A program made the position numbers and the translations under genes. A DNA stretch of 64,000 nucleotides, from NCBI GenBank assembly GCA_008360955.1, contig LUCM01003421.1:97428-161427 (forward strand). Reading direction: 5' to 3'. This document shows, one piece after another, positions 1 to 12,400 of this stretch. Below the pieces are notes generated by a model that searched no databases, was not told the origin of the DNA, and saw only the letters and a program-made list of their open reading frames with translations. Origin of the DNA: Fasciolopsis buskii (taxonomy: Eukaryota; Platyhelminthes; Trematoda; Plagiorchiida; Fasciolidae). The number at the start of each line of letters is the position of its first letter. The first letter of the stretch is position 1.

Positions 1-3000
1 TTTTCCAAGTTAATTCAGCTTTCTGAATTCTCATTTTCACCGGATTTTCAAAAATGGTTTGCATATCCATGAAGAGATCAACAATAAATTACACAATCTC
101 TAAATGGAATCAAAGAGAAACAAATCAATTTCGTTCGATTTTGCTGATGACTGTTCTAACGTGTGTTGGAAAACAGTCGCTACTAAAAAAACGTTCATCT
201 GCATACCTGACGTTAGCCACTTCTTCAAATTGACGAGCCAAGTAGAATAATTTTCTGAACTAACTAGGATGAATATCGTCCGCAAGGTAGGCCCAAAAGT
301 AACCTAAATTCAAGGCAAGTTTGAATTTGCCAATACCATATCTCCCACTGATCCGGGTTACCTAGTTGTGGAATCTTGCGTTTGGTGAATTTGTTTTTGC
401 TTTACTTTTTCGGGTGAAATTTTTCAGAAAGAACTACTTTCTGACGTGCTCCGTTTAATTTTGTTCGGCGACTAGAACCAGTGAAAAACTGTTGAGTTCA
501 TTTGTTAGTGCACGACTGGAAAGTAATCTTCGTTACATTTTAATGAACATCACAGATTTGTTTTAATTAACTTCTAAATCGGCACAACACCTTGGTGGAA
601 GATGAATATTACAGATGACCAGGTACAAGCGACGCAGTACAGTAGAAAATGCTCTATCCAAGATAGTAACTTGATGGTTTTCCATTCTCATGTTCTTTCT
701 GTTTATTAATACAATTTTCAACTTGGTTTTCGAGGAAGAAATTCTTACTTTTCCATCTGAAGTTCACAATAACATTTTGAAAGGTAATCGCCGATCATGA
801 GAATGCAGAACAGAACAAATAAACATTTGGCTTGCCGATAACCCAGTTTTCCTAGGGCAGCTGCTTAAATCCGCATGACGTGACAGTATCTTCTGATCCG
901 AAGCACTATCAAAGCTGGAACATACAGAATGACAGATCAGCGGATAACTAGCCAATGACGCCCTTCATAGAATTACTGATACTGTTTTCCGTGCCATAGT
1001 CAGACGGGCTGGCATCGAACAAAAGAAACTATTCCTAGAACCAACTGGGACAGTTCTTCCAGTCTGATGGTTGTTTATGGTCAGACAAACATAGTAAGTG
1101 ATCCACTGTCATCCGCCGCTTGAAGATTCTCCTGCTTGGTACTAGTGAATCAGTCCGAACCAATGCAAATCAGGGTAAATATTCAAGAAGTGTATCAAGC
1201 GACTATTGCCTGCGAGTTTTTAATTCGCCACAATTATGCCCAAAGCCTTAAATAAAATTTCACAACCACTTTCCTTGCATTTGTAAACGGAGCTTTACAG
1301 TTATGCGGCAGCTGTGTATTGTCCCTTGAGAGGATCTTTCCGTTCTGAGTTTTGGGAGGTTAGATTTTTGAGTGACACCAGGTCAAAGTATAATCCAAAT
1401 ATGCGGGAAAATGCTGAATGGAAACGATGAACTCAGGTTTCAACTGTGCTTATTTACGCACCAATTTTGGCCTCTGCTAGATCAAGCTGTTTACGGAATT
1501 AGTCACAATTTTATAACTGCAATTGAAGGACTGATTGTGTGTTACCAAAAAAACGCTTTCAGGCAAATCACAGGACGACCAATCTGCGGAATGTTTTTCA
1601 AAGTACCACCTCACGAAGCAAAGCAATCTATAGATCCCTGGACAGAAGATGCGTAGTCGAAGTTAAAGTAAAAGGGGAATAAAAACGCACAGTGATCAAT
1701 TTCGTTGTGACTATACAAAAAGTATCTTCCTTGGGACTTTCGATGCCACTGTTAACATGAAATTACTGTGAATGAAATGAAAGAGTTTGGTGAAAGCGCA
1801 TTCTAGAAGTCCGATCTCAAGGTTTCTGGCCTCGGTGCTCTAAAGTGAAGGAACTCTCGGGACATTCGGGCACGAATTATCTGCTCAACAAAAACCACTG
1901 AATTTAATTGAATGAGGGATAAAAACTTCATCTTCAGCGTAAATAGTTTGCCTGCAGGTGCGTTTGAACAGTGTCCCAGTAGCTCTCAAGAAATGTTTTC
2001 GACATCGAACTTCAAGCTGGACTAAAACGAGTGCGTTTCGTGTCCCAAAATCATTGGATTATTTGACCTTTAGCATGCGATTTGTTGTTCATTTCCATTT
2101 AGCCTGATGTTCTAGTGAGTTTTACATTACGCTTAATTCCAGATGTATCCTAAGCAGAGGCTAGACTACATTCCTGCTTCTAGTCTTGAAGACAACGGGA
2201 AACTTCGAGTTTAACTTTACAAAACCTTGTTGGCAAAACTCACGCCCGTCGATAGCTTTTGAACCGGTCCTGTGCCCTCACAAAGCGCAAGCTGAAGGAT
2301 TACAAACCTGAAAATTCATCTTTTGACTGGATAAAACCAGCTTAGACAAACTAAACAAACATGGTCGTAAAACGTGCTTCGTCTACCTCTCTCACAAATT
2401 CACTAGCATCGCCCTTATTTCACTTCTTATTTTAACATTTATTTAGTCGTAATAGCCCTCTTCCGATCCATAATATTAAACTCCAATCGCCCTGTTCCCT
2501 AGGCTATCAACCTTCAGCTGATGTTAGGCAACCAGAAATTCGCTGAAAACTTGTTGGCACAATGCAAACTGTAGCTAACTGTCTATCTTTTGTTACCCAG
2601 TTCCAAATGACTAATCAGTAAAAGTGCTAAATCTGCCAAGCTATTCCTTGAGGTTGAGGTAGTTACTGTGCTTTCATGGGCACACTCTAAGTCATGTATA
2701 ATGCAAACTGGATTGAAGTAATTTTCAAATAGAAACAGAGGTAGCCGACATGTTTCCAGTCAAATACTTATAGTCAAAGTCGCTATGTCACCTCATAATT
2801 AGTCTTCGTCCGCTGTTGTATCCCCTTAACCAAGAACTCAAGACGGCAACTGCTGAGGACAACACAGCTTTCTTTTCAGTTTTCCTGTGGACCGCGACCG
2901 GAAAACATTGGGCTTTTGAACAAAAGATCTGTCAGTTGGGATTCATTAGTTGTACGGACGCACTTCATCATAAGAGCATCAACCAGAATGAGGTCAAGAT

Positions 3001-3665
3001 GAAACAGAATTGACCCTATCAAATGAAAGGAATCGTTTCCTATTTCAACATAAGATCTACAGATTCCTGACCAGAAACTATTTTCGAAGCATGAATCAGT
3101 CATTTCGAATAAAAATAATTGCAAACTCAGTGTTTTCCACTTTACCCAATTGCCCTAAGTCATCGCAGAGAAGCCGAGTTGCCGTACAGGGGGAGGACTT
3201 TACCTACTCGCTTTTCAGCTAATTCCAATAAATTACCAGTGCGTGATTTCCGAGGTTACTGTACTGACGTTCGTACTTGACATCACACAAATTAAGTTGA
3301 TCTGCTTGCGATTAAAAGTATTCAAGCATATTTGAAAACTAGTGTTAATTGTATCAAGGACCACTCGGATTCAGAAAAAAACAGTACGAAAGAAATCAGC
3401 GTACACCGCTTGAGAATGGCCAACCTCTCGGGGATTCGAGATATCAAAACTTGATCTTCCCCTTGTTCAAGCTTCCAGTGTCACGCTGAAGAGGTAATTT
3501 CACAGTAAGCTTTTGACATAAATACTTGATGAAAATTCGTTTGGGGTTATCATGATAGGGACGTCGTGCTAGCCCACTGTTCTTAAGTATATCAATATAT
3601 ATAATATATTTCATTAAAACTGCATATGCGCGGAATGCTAACATAAACAGATTCGCCTTAGAATT

Positions 3666-3698
<33 letters not shown>

Positions 3699-5783
3699 GT
3701 CTGGGATCGATAATGGTCACGTCATGCATTATTTATTTCTTCCGGCTTAAATATGATAAAATGATAGCCCATATACATTTCTTTTCTCCCTGATGTTACG
3801 CAAAAATGAACAACCGCGAGTTAGTGAAAACCTACTGCCGCGCATTGTTTCACTAACTTCATACTCCCCAGTCGGAGCAAAACAACCTTTGCTGAACTGA
3901 TTTATGCATAATTGTGCAGTAAAGCACCCGATGGTAGCTAAGCTTAAAAAACTATGAAATTCAAATCCAAACGAGTCGGAATTCAAGAGTGGGTGGCAAT
4001 TAAGGGGTAATATCATTCGATTCCCTGATTAAAATCGACACTAAGAAATGTAAATATTCACCATATTATTTCACCTAACTGCGTTAGGATTCACCGTATG
4101 CTTGAGAATGATTAAACGTGATGTTGCTACACACAGTTTTTCCTCAAAAAAGCGTTCTCAGTCGTGTTTCAGCTGCAAGATGTTTTCCAAGACAGGTAGA
4201 AGTTGGAAGATAGACCAGGATGATCGGTCGATAGCCTGACTAAAATGTGTAAAATCTTAACCAGGGAACTGGTTTGTGTAGCATCGGTCAAACTACTGAA
4301 TTAGAGATCATGAGACTTCCGAAATGATGTTCCAGACAATAGGTCATGTGGTTGAATGCGGCAACCGGTAGCGTCCGGTAAATCCAAAGCGCTGTTCTTC
4401 TGCCAAGTCCATTAAATTACTACTTTGCAGCCTACTATTTCATGCTTAATTCTGTTTTGAGTAGACGGTGTTTAAAGACGATAACCAAAACCAGAGCATG
4501 GAACTCCAAAGGTAAAGCTTGCAAAGTTGAATCTACAAAATGAAATTCACAGATTTATAGGGTTTTAATTCGCTTTGATTCAACCGCAAACGTGCATCCA
4601 GAACCACTAGAATTATTTCGCAGCAGACAAAAATGGAACATGCCTGAAACCCATTCATATACAAAACAATGGAAGCTAGGTCTTACTCATAAATTGGGCA
4701 CATAAAAAGTTCCTCGTTTCCGCATCAAATCATGTGACCAGTGATTTAAACTCCATATGAGTTGCGTTTGTTCGTGGAAGCATAGTTTGCATTCGTTATT
4801 GGGTAGTTCAATCGGTAATTGGCATTGAATCCAATGTTTTTTTGATGTTACTAGTACAGTTTTCCGCAGATCACAATCTGATCAGCACGCGGAGGGTTTA
4901 CACACCATGCATGAAAACTCTTTTAGCTTCCTACACAATTTGCTTACAAGATTCAACTGCACGTGGACTAAAATTGCTTAGACAAACAACCTAGAAGTTC
5001 TGAAAAACTTAACTAATGTGATCTGACTAATCTCTGTCTTCATGAAAACAAACTTATCGCTTAGATGTTACTATTGCTCACTAGTATACACTTTTAGATT
5101 ATCTTTATTCAAGGAATTTCTTCATTCGCACATGGTACAACATTAATGAACATAAGATAACAAAACAACCCCTCGATTATTTTAACATAAATTTTGCGTC
5201 GCCTAACCTGATTTCTCTTATTCGCAGAGAAAAATCACAAAGCAGTTGATGGCAGACTGCATTTCACTCGGCGAATGCTTTGATTTAGGAAGCACAAAGT
5301 GAACGGACGGCAATCACCAATTTCTGTTTTGGGTGTGTCACAATGAACGTTGTCCATTACGGTGTAGAGATTTGTTCACGCTTCCACAAATGCATATGTC
5401 ATCAACTCAAATTTTTCCCAAGGGTGTTGGGCAAAGTGCCCTGGGCGGCAGCAGAAATTCTCCATAACTTTCCATTATCTAATAAGACAGACTATTATTA
5501 AGCATTCTTAATGCAGCTCGCCAAACTGACTGTCGCGTAACCACTTGTTTCTGGAAAGAGTAAATCCAATGGCATAATGCATCGATGTCATTGGTGTGAT
5601 CTTGCCAAATAGATTAATTTGTATAACAAAATTATTTTCTTAAAAAGCACAGTAATTTAAATGTGCTTACGAAGTTTGCTTCATTAGCAACCAGAAAATT
5701 TCTGTTTATTTTGCAGGTTGTCCGCGGGGGTAAGGGTAAGTAAAAAATAACCATGAAGTCCAAAATGAATTTTAATACGTCGT
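1..5783. other. No gene supported; one AT microsatellite inside
   Basis: I read both strands and found no protein family, tRNA or rRNA. Open frames are at most about 95 codons (for example one at 1372-1656 on the plus strand), a length expected by chance at this base composition. The only repeat seen is the TA dinucleotide run at 3668-3697, listed separately. The stretch looks like intergenic or intronic DNA. Confidence 0.5.
3668..3697. repeat. (TA)n microsatellite
   Basis: About 15 uninterrupted TA dinucleotides. It is self-complementary and likely to be length-polymorphic. Shorter related AT-rich tracts occur at 3593-3612, 9010-9052, 12012-12028 and 13430-13450. Confidence 0.95.
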
Positions 5784-5862
5784 TGAGCGGCTGTGGTCAA
5801 GCGGATAAGGTCGTGGTGTTTGGACGAGAAAGTCCCAGGTTCGAGCCCTCCCACCGCCGGTT
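5784..5862 (+). repeat. tRNA-derived SINE head, leucine/serine-tRNA-like
   Basis: An A-box-like stretch (TGGTCAAGCGGATAAGG, about 5792-5810) is followed about 30 bases later by a good B box (GGTTCGAGCCC, 5838-5848), and the ends (GCGG at the left, CCGC near 5855) can partly pair as an acceptor stem. The spacing fits a type II tRNA with a variable arm. The T stem does not pair, so this is not a working tRNA gene; a tRNA-derived SINE promoter region is more likely. A similar head lies on the minus strand near 18.1 kb and a worn one at 33.1 kb. The sequence after the B box does not match those two copies, so the tail here may be missing or belong to another subfamily. Confidence 0.5.
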
Positions 5863-6307
5863 AACTTCCCCAGCTTGCATTCCTCTGACATCACCGAAGA
5901 CCTTTCTAAAGACGATGCACATTACGGTTTCGTTATCAAAGGAAGTGAGAAAGAAAGACTAATGTCCACTTGTTGAAATTGCTTCTTTCGCTTTGTTCTT
6001 GTATGCTGATTTTGTCAGTCAGTTTTTGTTTTGCAAAGTCATTACTAGAAGGACTTCATCAGAACTGCTGATATCTTCATTACATTACCAAGCATGAGTA
6101 ACATTCACTACTTTTTTTATTACAACTGCTTTCAAAATCAGCAGATCGCTTCATTACTCTAACCAGGCATACTCTTTCCCTATGTGGCAAAATTAGGGGT
6201 CCATCAAGAATGAGATATTCGATCCAGTTACAAGTAGGTAAAATAAAATCGGATGAACACGATACGTGGTGCTCTCACAAAGAAGCTACATAAACATCGA
6301 TCTAATC
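5863..6307. other. No feature seen
   Basis: A gene-free stretch between the SINE head and the possible integrase fragment. It may contain the worn continuation of that fragment on the minus strand, but I could not follow a frame through it. Confidence 0.4.
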
Positions 6308-6538
6308 TTAGAAAAGTCGGAGATAATCCGATAACAGTTTTGGTGTGCCAAGCATGAAGTATTGTTCAAAACAGTCGGCAACGGTTTGAGTGAATGCCTT
6401 AGGCGCCCGTGAAAGCAGGCACAAATGTCTATAGCCTGACAGATAAAATTTACTTTGACATGTCCAATATAGAAACCAACTTTTGTCGCAGCTTTCTTTC
6501 CCGTCTATCAGTTCACGAGTCAGTTTTAGAGAAGTCAA
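6308..6538 (-). mobile_element. Possible Ty3/gypsy-like integrase core fragment
   Basis: A 76-codon minus-strand frame ends in the pattern T-V-A-D-C-F, about five residues, F-M-L-G-T-P, three residues, L-S-D. Retroviral-type integrases of Ty3/gypsy elements have this pattern just before the second catalytic aspartate (usually TVA..., GTP..., SDQG). The aspartate is present in LSD but the following QG is lost, and a stop comes a few residues later. The first catalytic aspartate, the glutamate and the zinc finger were not found. If real, it is a short dead fragment. The match rests on one motif, so a chance resemblance is possible. Confidence 0.35.
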
Positions 6539-9111
6539 AAATTTAGGTTTAGTTTGCCGTTATTTACCTACTTATTTTAGTCCTGGACTTAAGAAAGCCA
6601 AATCAGCAATGAGACATGGTTATGTTTTATCGTGCATTGTGTATATGAAGTTCGGTATAGGATCCGAGGGAAGGGAGTGAGACGAACCTCTGAAAATTCA
6701 AATATACTAGAATATATTTATCCAAGTGACCATTAGTACTTTTGTCCAACATCTCATCAGGTAGCGGCAATTTATGCCAAATGTACGTCGTGGCGAAGGA
6801 AATATAAACAACAGTAACATTTTCATGGCAATTCTAACTCGTCAAAAAGGTCACTTTTTTAAGCCAAACTCCTAAAACAAATCATGTTCCAAAGTAGTTC
6901 GGATAAAACTGACCAGACTGATTCACGTTTGCTAAAGGTTCCATTCGGCACATTGGCCAACAATTCCGACTGTTCACAATCGAGAGTGCCCAGTTCGCCT
7001 GAGAAACATCAATGCAAAGTGGGTTTTGTGCATCGACACATTTCCCAATTGTGTGAAACCGCGCCTGTCAACCTCAGTCATTAGCGGCCATGTGGTTGGC
7101 AGTCATGTGGTCTGATTTAATTACCATGCACCCTTGAGTAACTTATATACCGAAACGAATTTCCGATCATGTGAAAATAATTACTTGCGTGATGCACCTT
7201 TCCCCGTAATAAGTCCCATCTTTTGTGCGATTAGTCAAGGAAAATTTGACATGAAACAAAATAATGGACCGTTGAGGTAACCGTAGTCTATGGAGCCTTT
7301 TGAAAAGGCACCAGTGCGCCAAGTCTTATTTAAATGTGGACCGAACAGTATTTCTAATATCTGAGCTTCAAGGTCAATTCCAAAATGATCTTATATCAGC
7401 TGAAAAATGTAGATTCCAATGGATTAAGAAATAACGAAATCATGGTTTTATTTAAACACTTCATTCCTTTTACAACTTGAAGTGACAATTTCACGACTAC
7501 AGATCAAATAGTTTTCAGCTCCACTATTAAAATTTGGGATTAAAAAATAGATTCCGGTTACAAAAGGTTTCAGGGTTTTTATATAATTAAGCTTGTGCTG
7601 GGAACCCCCAACTTACCGCTATACAGTTGCTTCGTCATTTTTAGGACAGATCAACGATACCTATTTTTCAAGCCTATTACTGATGGTAGCACGGATCTGG
7701 AGAGTTTTTTCCTGATCCCTTGCTTCCTGCATGGAAATTACCCGCACTTAAATCTCATCCACTTAGTGTGTAAATATGTGCTACCTGAGAGTGGCAATTA
7801 ATGGTACTGACACTATATCATGTACTGCTACTGTCTGAAAACCGAGGATAGTCATCTAGGTTAGCACTGTATATCCACCACTCTTTCTTCTCCGGTTAGA
7901 ATCTCGTATCTTTGGCGCTCTGCAGATGCGCCACACTGTGTTCCTAGAATTTGCAATGGCGAGCTTGATGCCGGCGGCATTGCATGATGAATGTTTTAAA
8001 AACAAAAATGGTTGAATCGATCGAATAACCATAAGTCATCGAGAAATCTAATTGAGACAATCGCCCGGAATTTGTGGCCAGGAGAGAGATAAATAATATC
8101 AAGTACACTAAAGATGCAGTTTTACGCGGATCTCAAAGGAGCAGGCAATGCTACAAACCCATTGTTGCTGGAGAAGCTTTGTGAAATTCCTTAAACTCAA
8201 ACACAGAACTATGGTATTTGATTATTTGTGAGGGACGGTTTATTGAACCCGTGAACCGTTGTCACTACCGACGAAGAACAAGAGCAGCAGCAGCACCATT
8301 CCGCAAAACTCTAACGAATTTTTTCCTTTAATTTTTCTGCTGTAAAGTTTAGTCAAATCTTTTGAGTTCTGTTGGTGCGGTGGCTATTGGTCCATACCGG
8401 CCAAGAATTGAACATGTAAATGTCATAGCTTACTTTTTGTTCTGGCTACATAAATTAGGCGAATCAGAGTAACGCTTTTGTGCATTGTGGCACCATCTTT
8501 GTAGCTTCTTTCTAACTTTGCAAACATCCAGATCAGAGCGTGAAATTGCTTCTTTTCATTCGTTTTGACAACCTCAGGCGAAATCAGGAAGAAATGAAGC
8601 GTGATTTGCGTAAGGTTATTAGAAGTAGCAGTAGCCATAGTTACACGAAAAGTTTGCGTTTTCTTTTGGCCCATGTAGGATTGTTTAGTGTCAATCAAGA
8701 TACTCTTTGAGAACAACTTTGATGTCCTCTTCACGGCCCTTGTTTTTGACCTCATCTAAACACCCGTTTTTATGGTATCTGTGAGTAAATGTTTAAGTCC
8801 AACTTTTCCAAAACATTTGTTGAATTTTCCCTTAGTCTGGCCCTACTCTGCATTGCAGATACGCAGTTGTGAACCTGCAGGGAACCTGCAGTTTACTACC
8901 GTATGTGCTGAATTGTGACCGAATATTGTTTTTGTCGGTTTTGGGTCGATTCATTTTACTGAAGTATCAAAGTTACCCATTCCGTGAACGGTGTGCGATA
9001 CGCTTGACTAATATACATACATATGTAGATATATATATATATATGTATATATCGAGGGCAGCCATTGTGGGACGTTTATTTAATTCGAATTTTCTGTGCA
9101 TCGCTGGTTGC
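6539..9111. other. No gene supported
   Basis: Ordinary AT-rich sequence. A 110-codon minus-strand frame at 8423-8755 resembles no family I know and is within chance length. Small details are a tandem duplication of an 11-bp unit (GAACCTGCAGG) at about 8871-8892 and the AT-rich tract at 9010-9052. Confidence 0.45.
9010..9052. repeat. AT-rich imperfect palindromic tract
   Basis: Mixed TA and TACA units that read nearly the same on both strands. Probably a degenerate microsatellite. Confidence 0.8.
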
Positions 9112-9114
9112 TCA

Positions 9115-9492
9115 GGCAGGAGCATTCCTGTATAGTCGTAGGTTAAACTGGTGACAGGAAGGATGGTGAAGAGAAGTTAGCGGATGCGGCCATAGCTCCC
9201 GAGGGACTGGACTTACAGATGGAATTCTGTGTTGGGGTTGCTTCCCCTTCCTCCCTCTGTGATCTAGGTTTTTACGCTTGTGTCGCGACAATATGCAGTC
9301 TTCTCCTGGTCTTCCAGTCTTAGTCCTACTACCGAACTTACTATGTCCTAGAGGAGTCCTGGTCTGCTGAATGTCTTTGTGTTTTAGGTCGATCGCGTGT
9401 AAGGCATATGCAACCGTATTTAGACATGCGAACTCTGAGCCTATTGGATTGTACAGTCGTGCGCATCGGTTTACTAGTTTATGAACTCCAGT
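9115..9492 (-). other. Unidentified 126-codon open frame without clear start
   Basis: On the minus strand the frame is open from just after a TAA (9493-9495) to a TGA (9112-9114). It has no ATG near its beginning. The reading is basic and proline-rich in its second half and GC-richer than its surroundings. A GTAAGT donor-like site occurs inside it (about 9216-9221), so it could be an exon of about 270 bp. The opposite strand is also open for 62 codons (about 9141-9326), a sign of a low-stop block rather than selection on one strand. No family was recognised. It could be an exon, a transposon remnant or chance; about three such frames are expected by chance in the window. Confidence 0.25.
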
Positions 9493-9495
9493 TTA

Positions 9496-12400
9496 GATCA
9501 AGTGGCAGAAACGCAGTCATCCAAACCTCGAGCAGCTTATGAAGCGCTCATCGTCAGTTGAACATTGTTTTGTCGAAAAAAATTGGTAAGTAAATTATTC
9601 TCACGAAAAACGTAAAGTTTCTGTCGAATAAACGGATGTCAGCTTCATAAAAAAAGTTTGTCGCAAGGAAATAATTTGTCCCTTTTCACTACTCTGATGA
9701 CATTTACAAGACTGTTAAACTGCCCTGATTTACGATTCTGATCTCACTACAATCGCTTTTAATACATGAGTCTCCGTCAACTGAGTTGCTGAAGCCTAGC
9801 TGTTACACCGATTCTCGAGAAACTGCATTTCATTGAAATTCAGTACAAATATGTTTTCCCACCGGAATGTCATATGATGCGTTGAGAACAGGCATGGACT
9901 AGGGATTCATGTCAGAAGCATGCGGCGTTTATTCCCAAGATTTTCATCTGTTAAACGAAATCAGTCTTCAGAAAAGGCAAGTTTCGAAACTGTTTTTGTA
10001 TCGCTTACGAATGGAAACAGTGTTCGGGGGAATGTTGCTATCCATCGGTATGCGAAACAAACTACTGATAACTATATATTTTTTTCCTCTGAAATGTGTT
10101 CAATCTGGCTGACGTACGCATATGACAAAATATATAAAACTGAATCTACTAGTATTCTTCGTTTATTTTTATTTTGCATGAGCCTAATTCGGAGAGGTTC
10201 AATACACGTGACCATATTTACATAAATTTAGTCAGCCGATCAACATCAACTCAGTTTCGTCTTTCGAACCGCCATTAAGCAATTTCAATTCAAAACAACT
10301 AGCAATCAAATGGGCTTTATTCAACAGGGCATGCAATCTCACAGTATGAGCGCAAAGGACACTAACTCAGTCAGCTCATCTGTCTTTGAAGGTGAACCCA
10401 TTTTCCAGATTGGAATTTACCAAACTTTTATCCGTTCATCAGATTGTCTTTTAGTACTAATGCCATTTTTACGTATACGATTGACAAAATTAATACGGAA
10501 CGCTGACGTCTAGTGGTGTCTGTCTTTTCCCTGTCGTGATGAGCCTGGGAACACTAAATTGAAGAATTAGCCTAGTTTGCACTCGTAAAAGCCGACTTGG
10601 CTACTTGATTAATGCAAGTCACTTTTCCGTAGCAACTAGTGCAGTGAAAATTAATCCCACTTGAATGGGGTTAAAAGTACCGTCTGAGAAACTGAGGAAT
10701 CGCACTTTCAGCGCGGTTTTATGTGAAATACGATAAGTGGAAAGCAAACTGTTCACTAAAGGAAAGTTCCGATCTGAATCACTGAACTCTGAATTCAAGA
10801 TTTTTCGGTCCCTTCCGGTAATCTGTTACGTGGCTTCCGAGACACTGGAGGAAGAATCTAGAAAAACGTACTATTCTGTTGTTGACCTTGGGTAGAGTTT
10901 GAGATTGAGTTAACTCATTCTTATATTACCGCTGAAACAACTAGAAAAGTTGCTCTTTGGGGGTGCCACATTTACTTAAACTGAAACATGAACACAATAT
11001 TGTTTCAGTTAGCAATAGAAAATCTCTACAAAACCCCTGCTATCAACTTTTCTGGGAGACTAACTAAATCGGAGTTGGTGTCATACCATGCTAATCGCAG
11101 GATTTGCTAAATTTTCTTACTGATGATAAGAAGTTTCCCATTAGAGACCTAATGCTGCAGCTATGAAAACAACATGAAAATTGAACTGAAATTGATAACG
11201 ACCACTCCTGCTTGATTTCCTATCAGCAGGGCTGGAATTTTATTCGCCATTCATAGTACTGTGCCGGATATTCTTGTATTCACTAAACATTGTGACATCA
11301 GAATTCAGGTGTGATAAGAAATTCATGAAGTCTAAGCCCGAGTTCTACTCTGTCTTGTTTAGCACATCTTCACCAGTCAAGTCCGTGCTTCAACCCATTT
11401 TTTCCACCATTCTTTCACTACTTGATACTGTTTATTCGAGATGGTTTGTTTTGTATTTCCCATAAAGTAATCAACACAACAGCTTTTTCCCTGAAAAGCA
11501 TATATTTTTGCTGGTAAAAGTCTGCACCATCCGTTGCGCTGCGACCTAAAGGAGCTTTCCCAGATCATATTATAAGTACGGGAGTTACAAGCAGAACGAG
11601 TGAGCTACTGATCTATGTGTTGCTTCTGCCATTTAAAAAGCACTAATTTAATTTTGGTCGACAAGACCCATTTGCTTCTAGCTCCGAAAACAATATCTGA
11701 TTATCTCATGTTTGGTTTCACTAGCTCCAAAGGGTTGATTTTTCGAAATATAAAGTGCGTTGTTGGCTGTTGACGTAAATGTTCCGTCTGTAAATAACCC
11801 AAGGGGGGCATAATCATAAAAACAACCAAATATTTCCATTCCTGTGTATTTAAAACCATGTGGTATGAGATCTTCCATTCGCGATGCATTGAAAATTAGG
11901 TATCCAGTGGATTTGTTTAATCTGTTTCGTAAATATCGACCAATTTTGTATTCTCTCACTTCCATTTTAATGGTTACATTTCTCCTAAATTACGCAGGGA
12001 CTATTTCTGGGATATATATATATATATACGTTACCTGTGGTAGGCAAGTGCGAAACAGCAAAGCTTATATAACTCCTATTTCACTCAAAAATCCAGTGTA
12101 CCTTATTCCCCTACACTGAACAAAAGTATCCTGCTCGGCCTACTGGCTGACACCTAGATCCGAAGAAGACTTGTTTTCCTCAAAGCCGCTTGCGTACCTT
12201 TGCTGCATTTTCTTTTGTTTCTTAAGAAGAATTCTACATGTAGTAGTTTGTACAACGCGAGCTATCTTGATCGATATCTCCGACAAAACAACGTCGGTTT
12301 CGTCGGGCGTTTTTCTTCACATTAATTCTATTTCTTTTTACCCGGGCAACAGTTACATGTTGCGAAGTTTGGTTAAATGACCGATGGCGTTAACTACAAT

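Noticed and set aside
5784..5862. A functional tRNA-Leu gene
   Set aside because: The A and B boxes are good, but the T stem and much of the acceptor stem do not pair.
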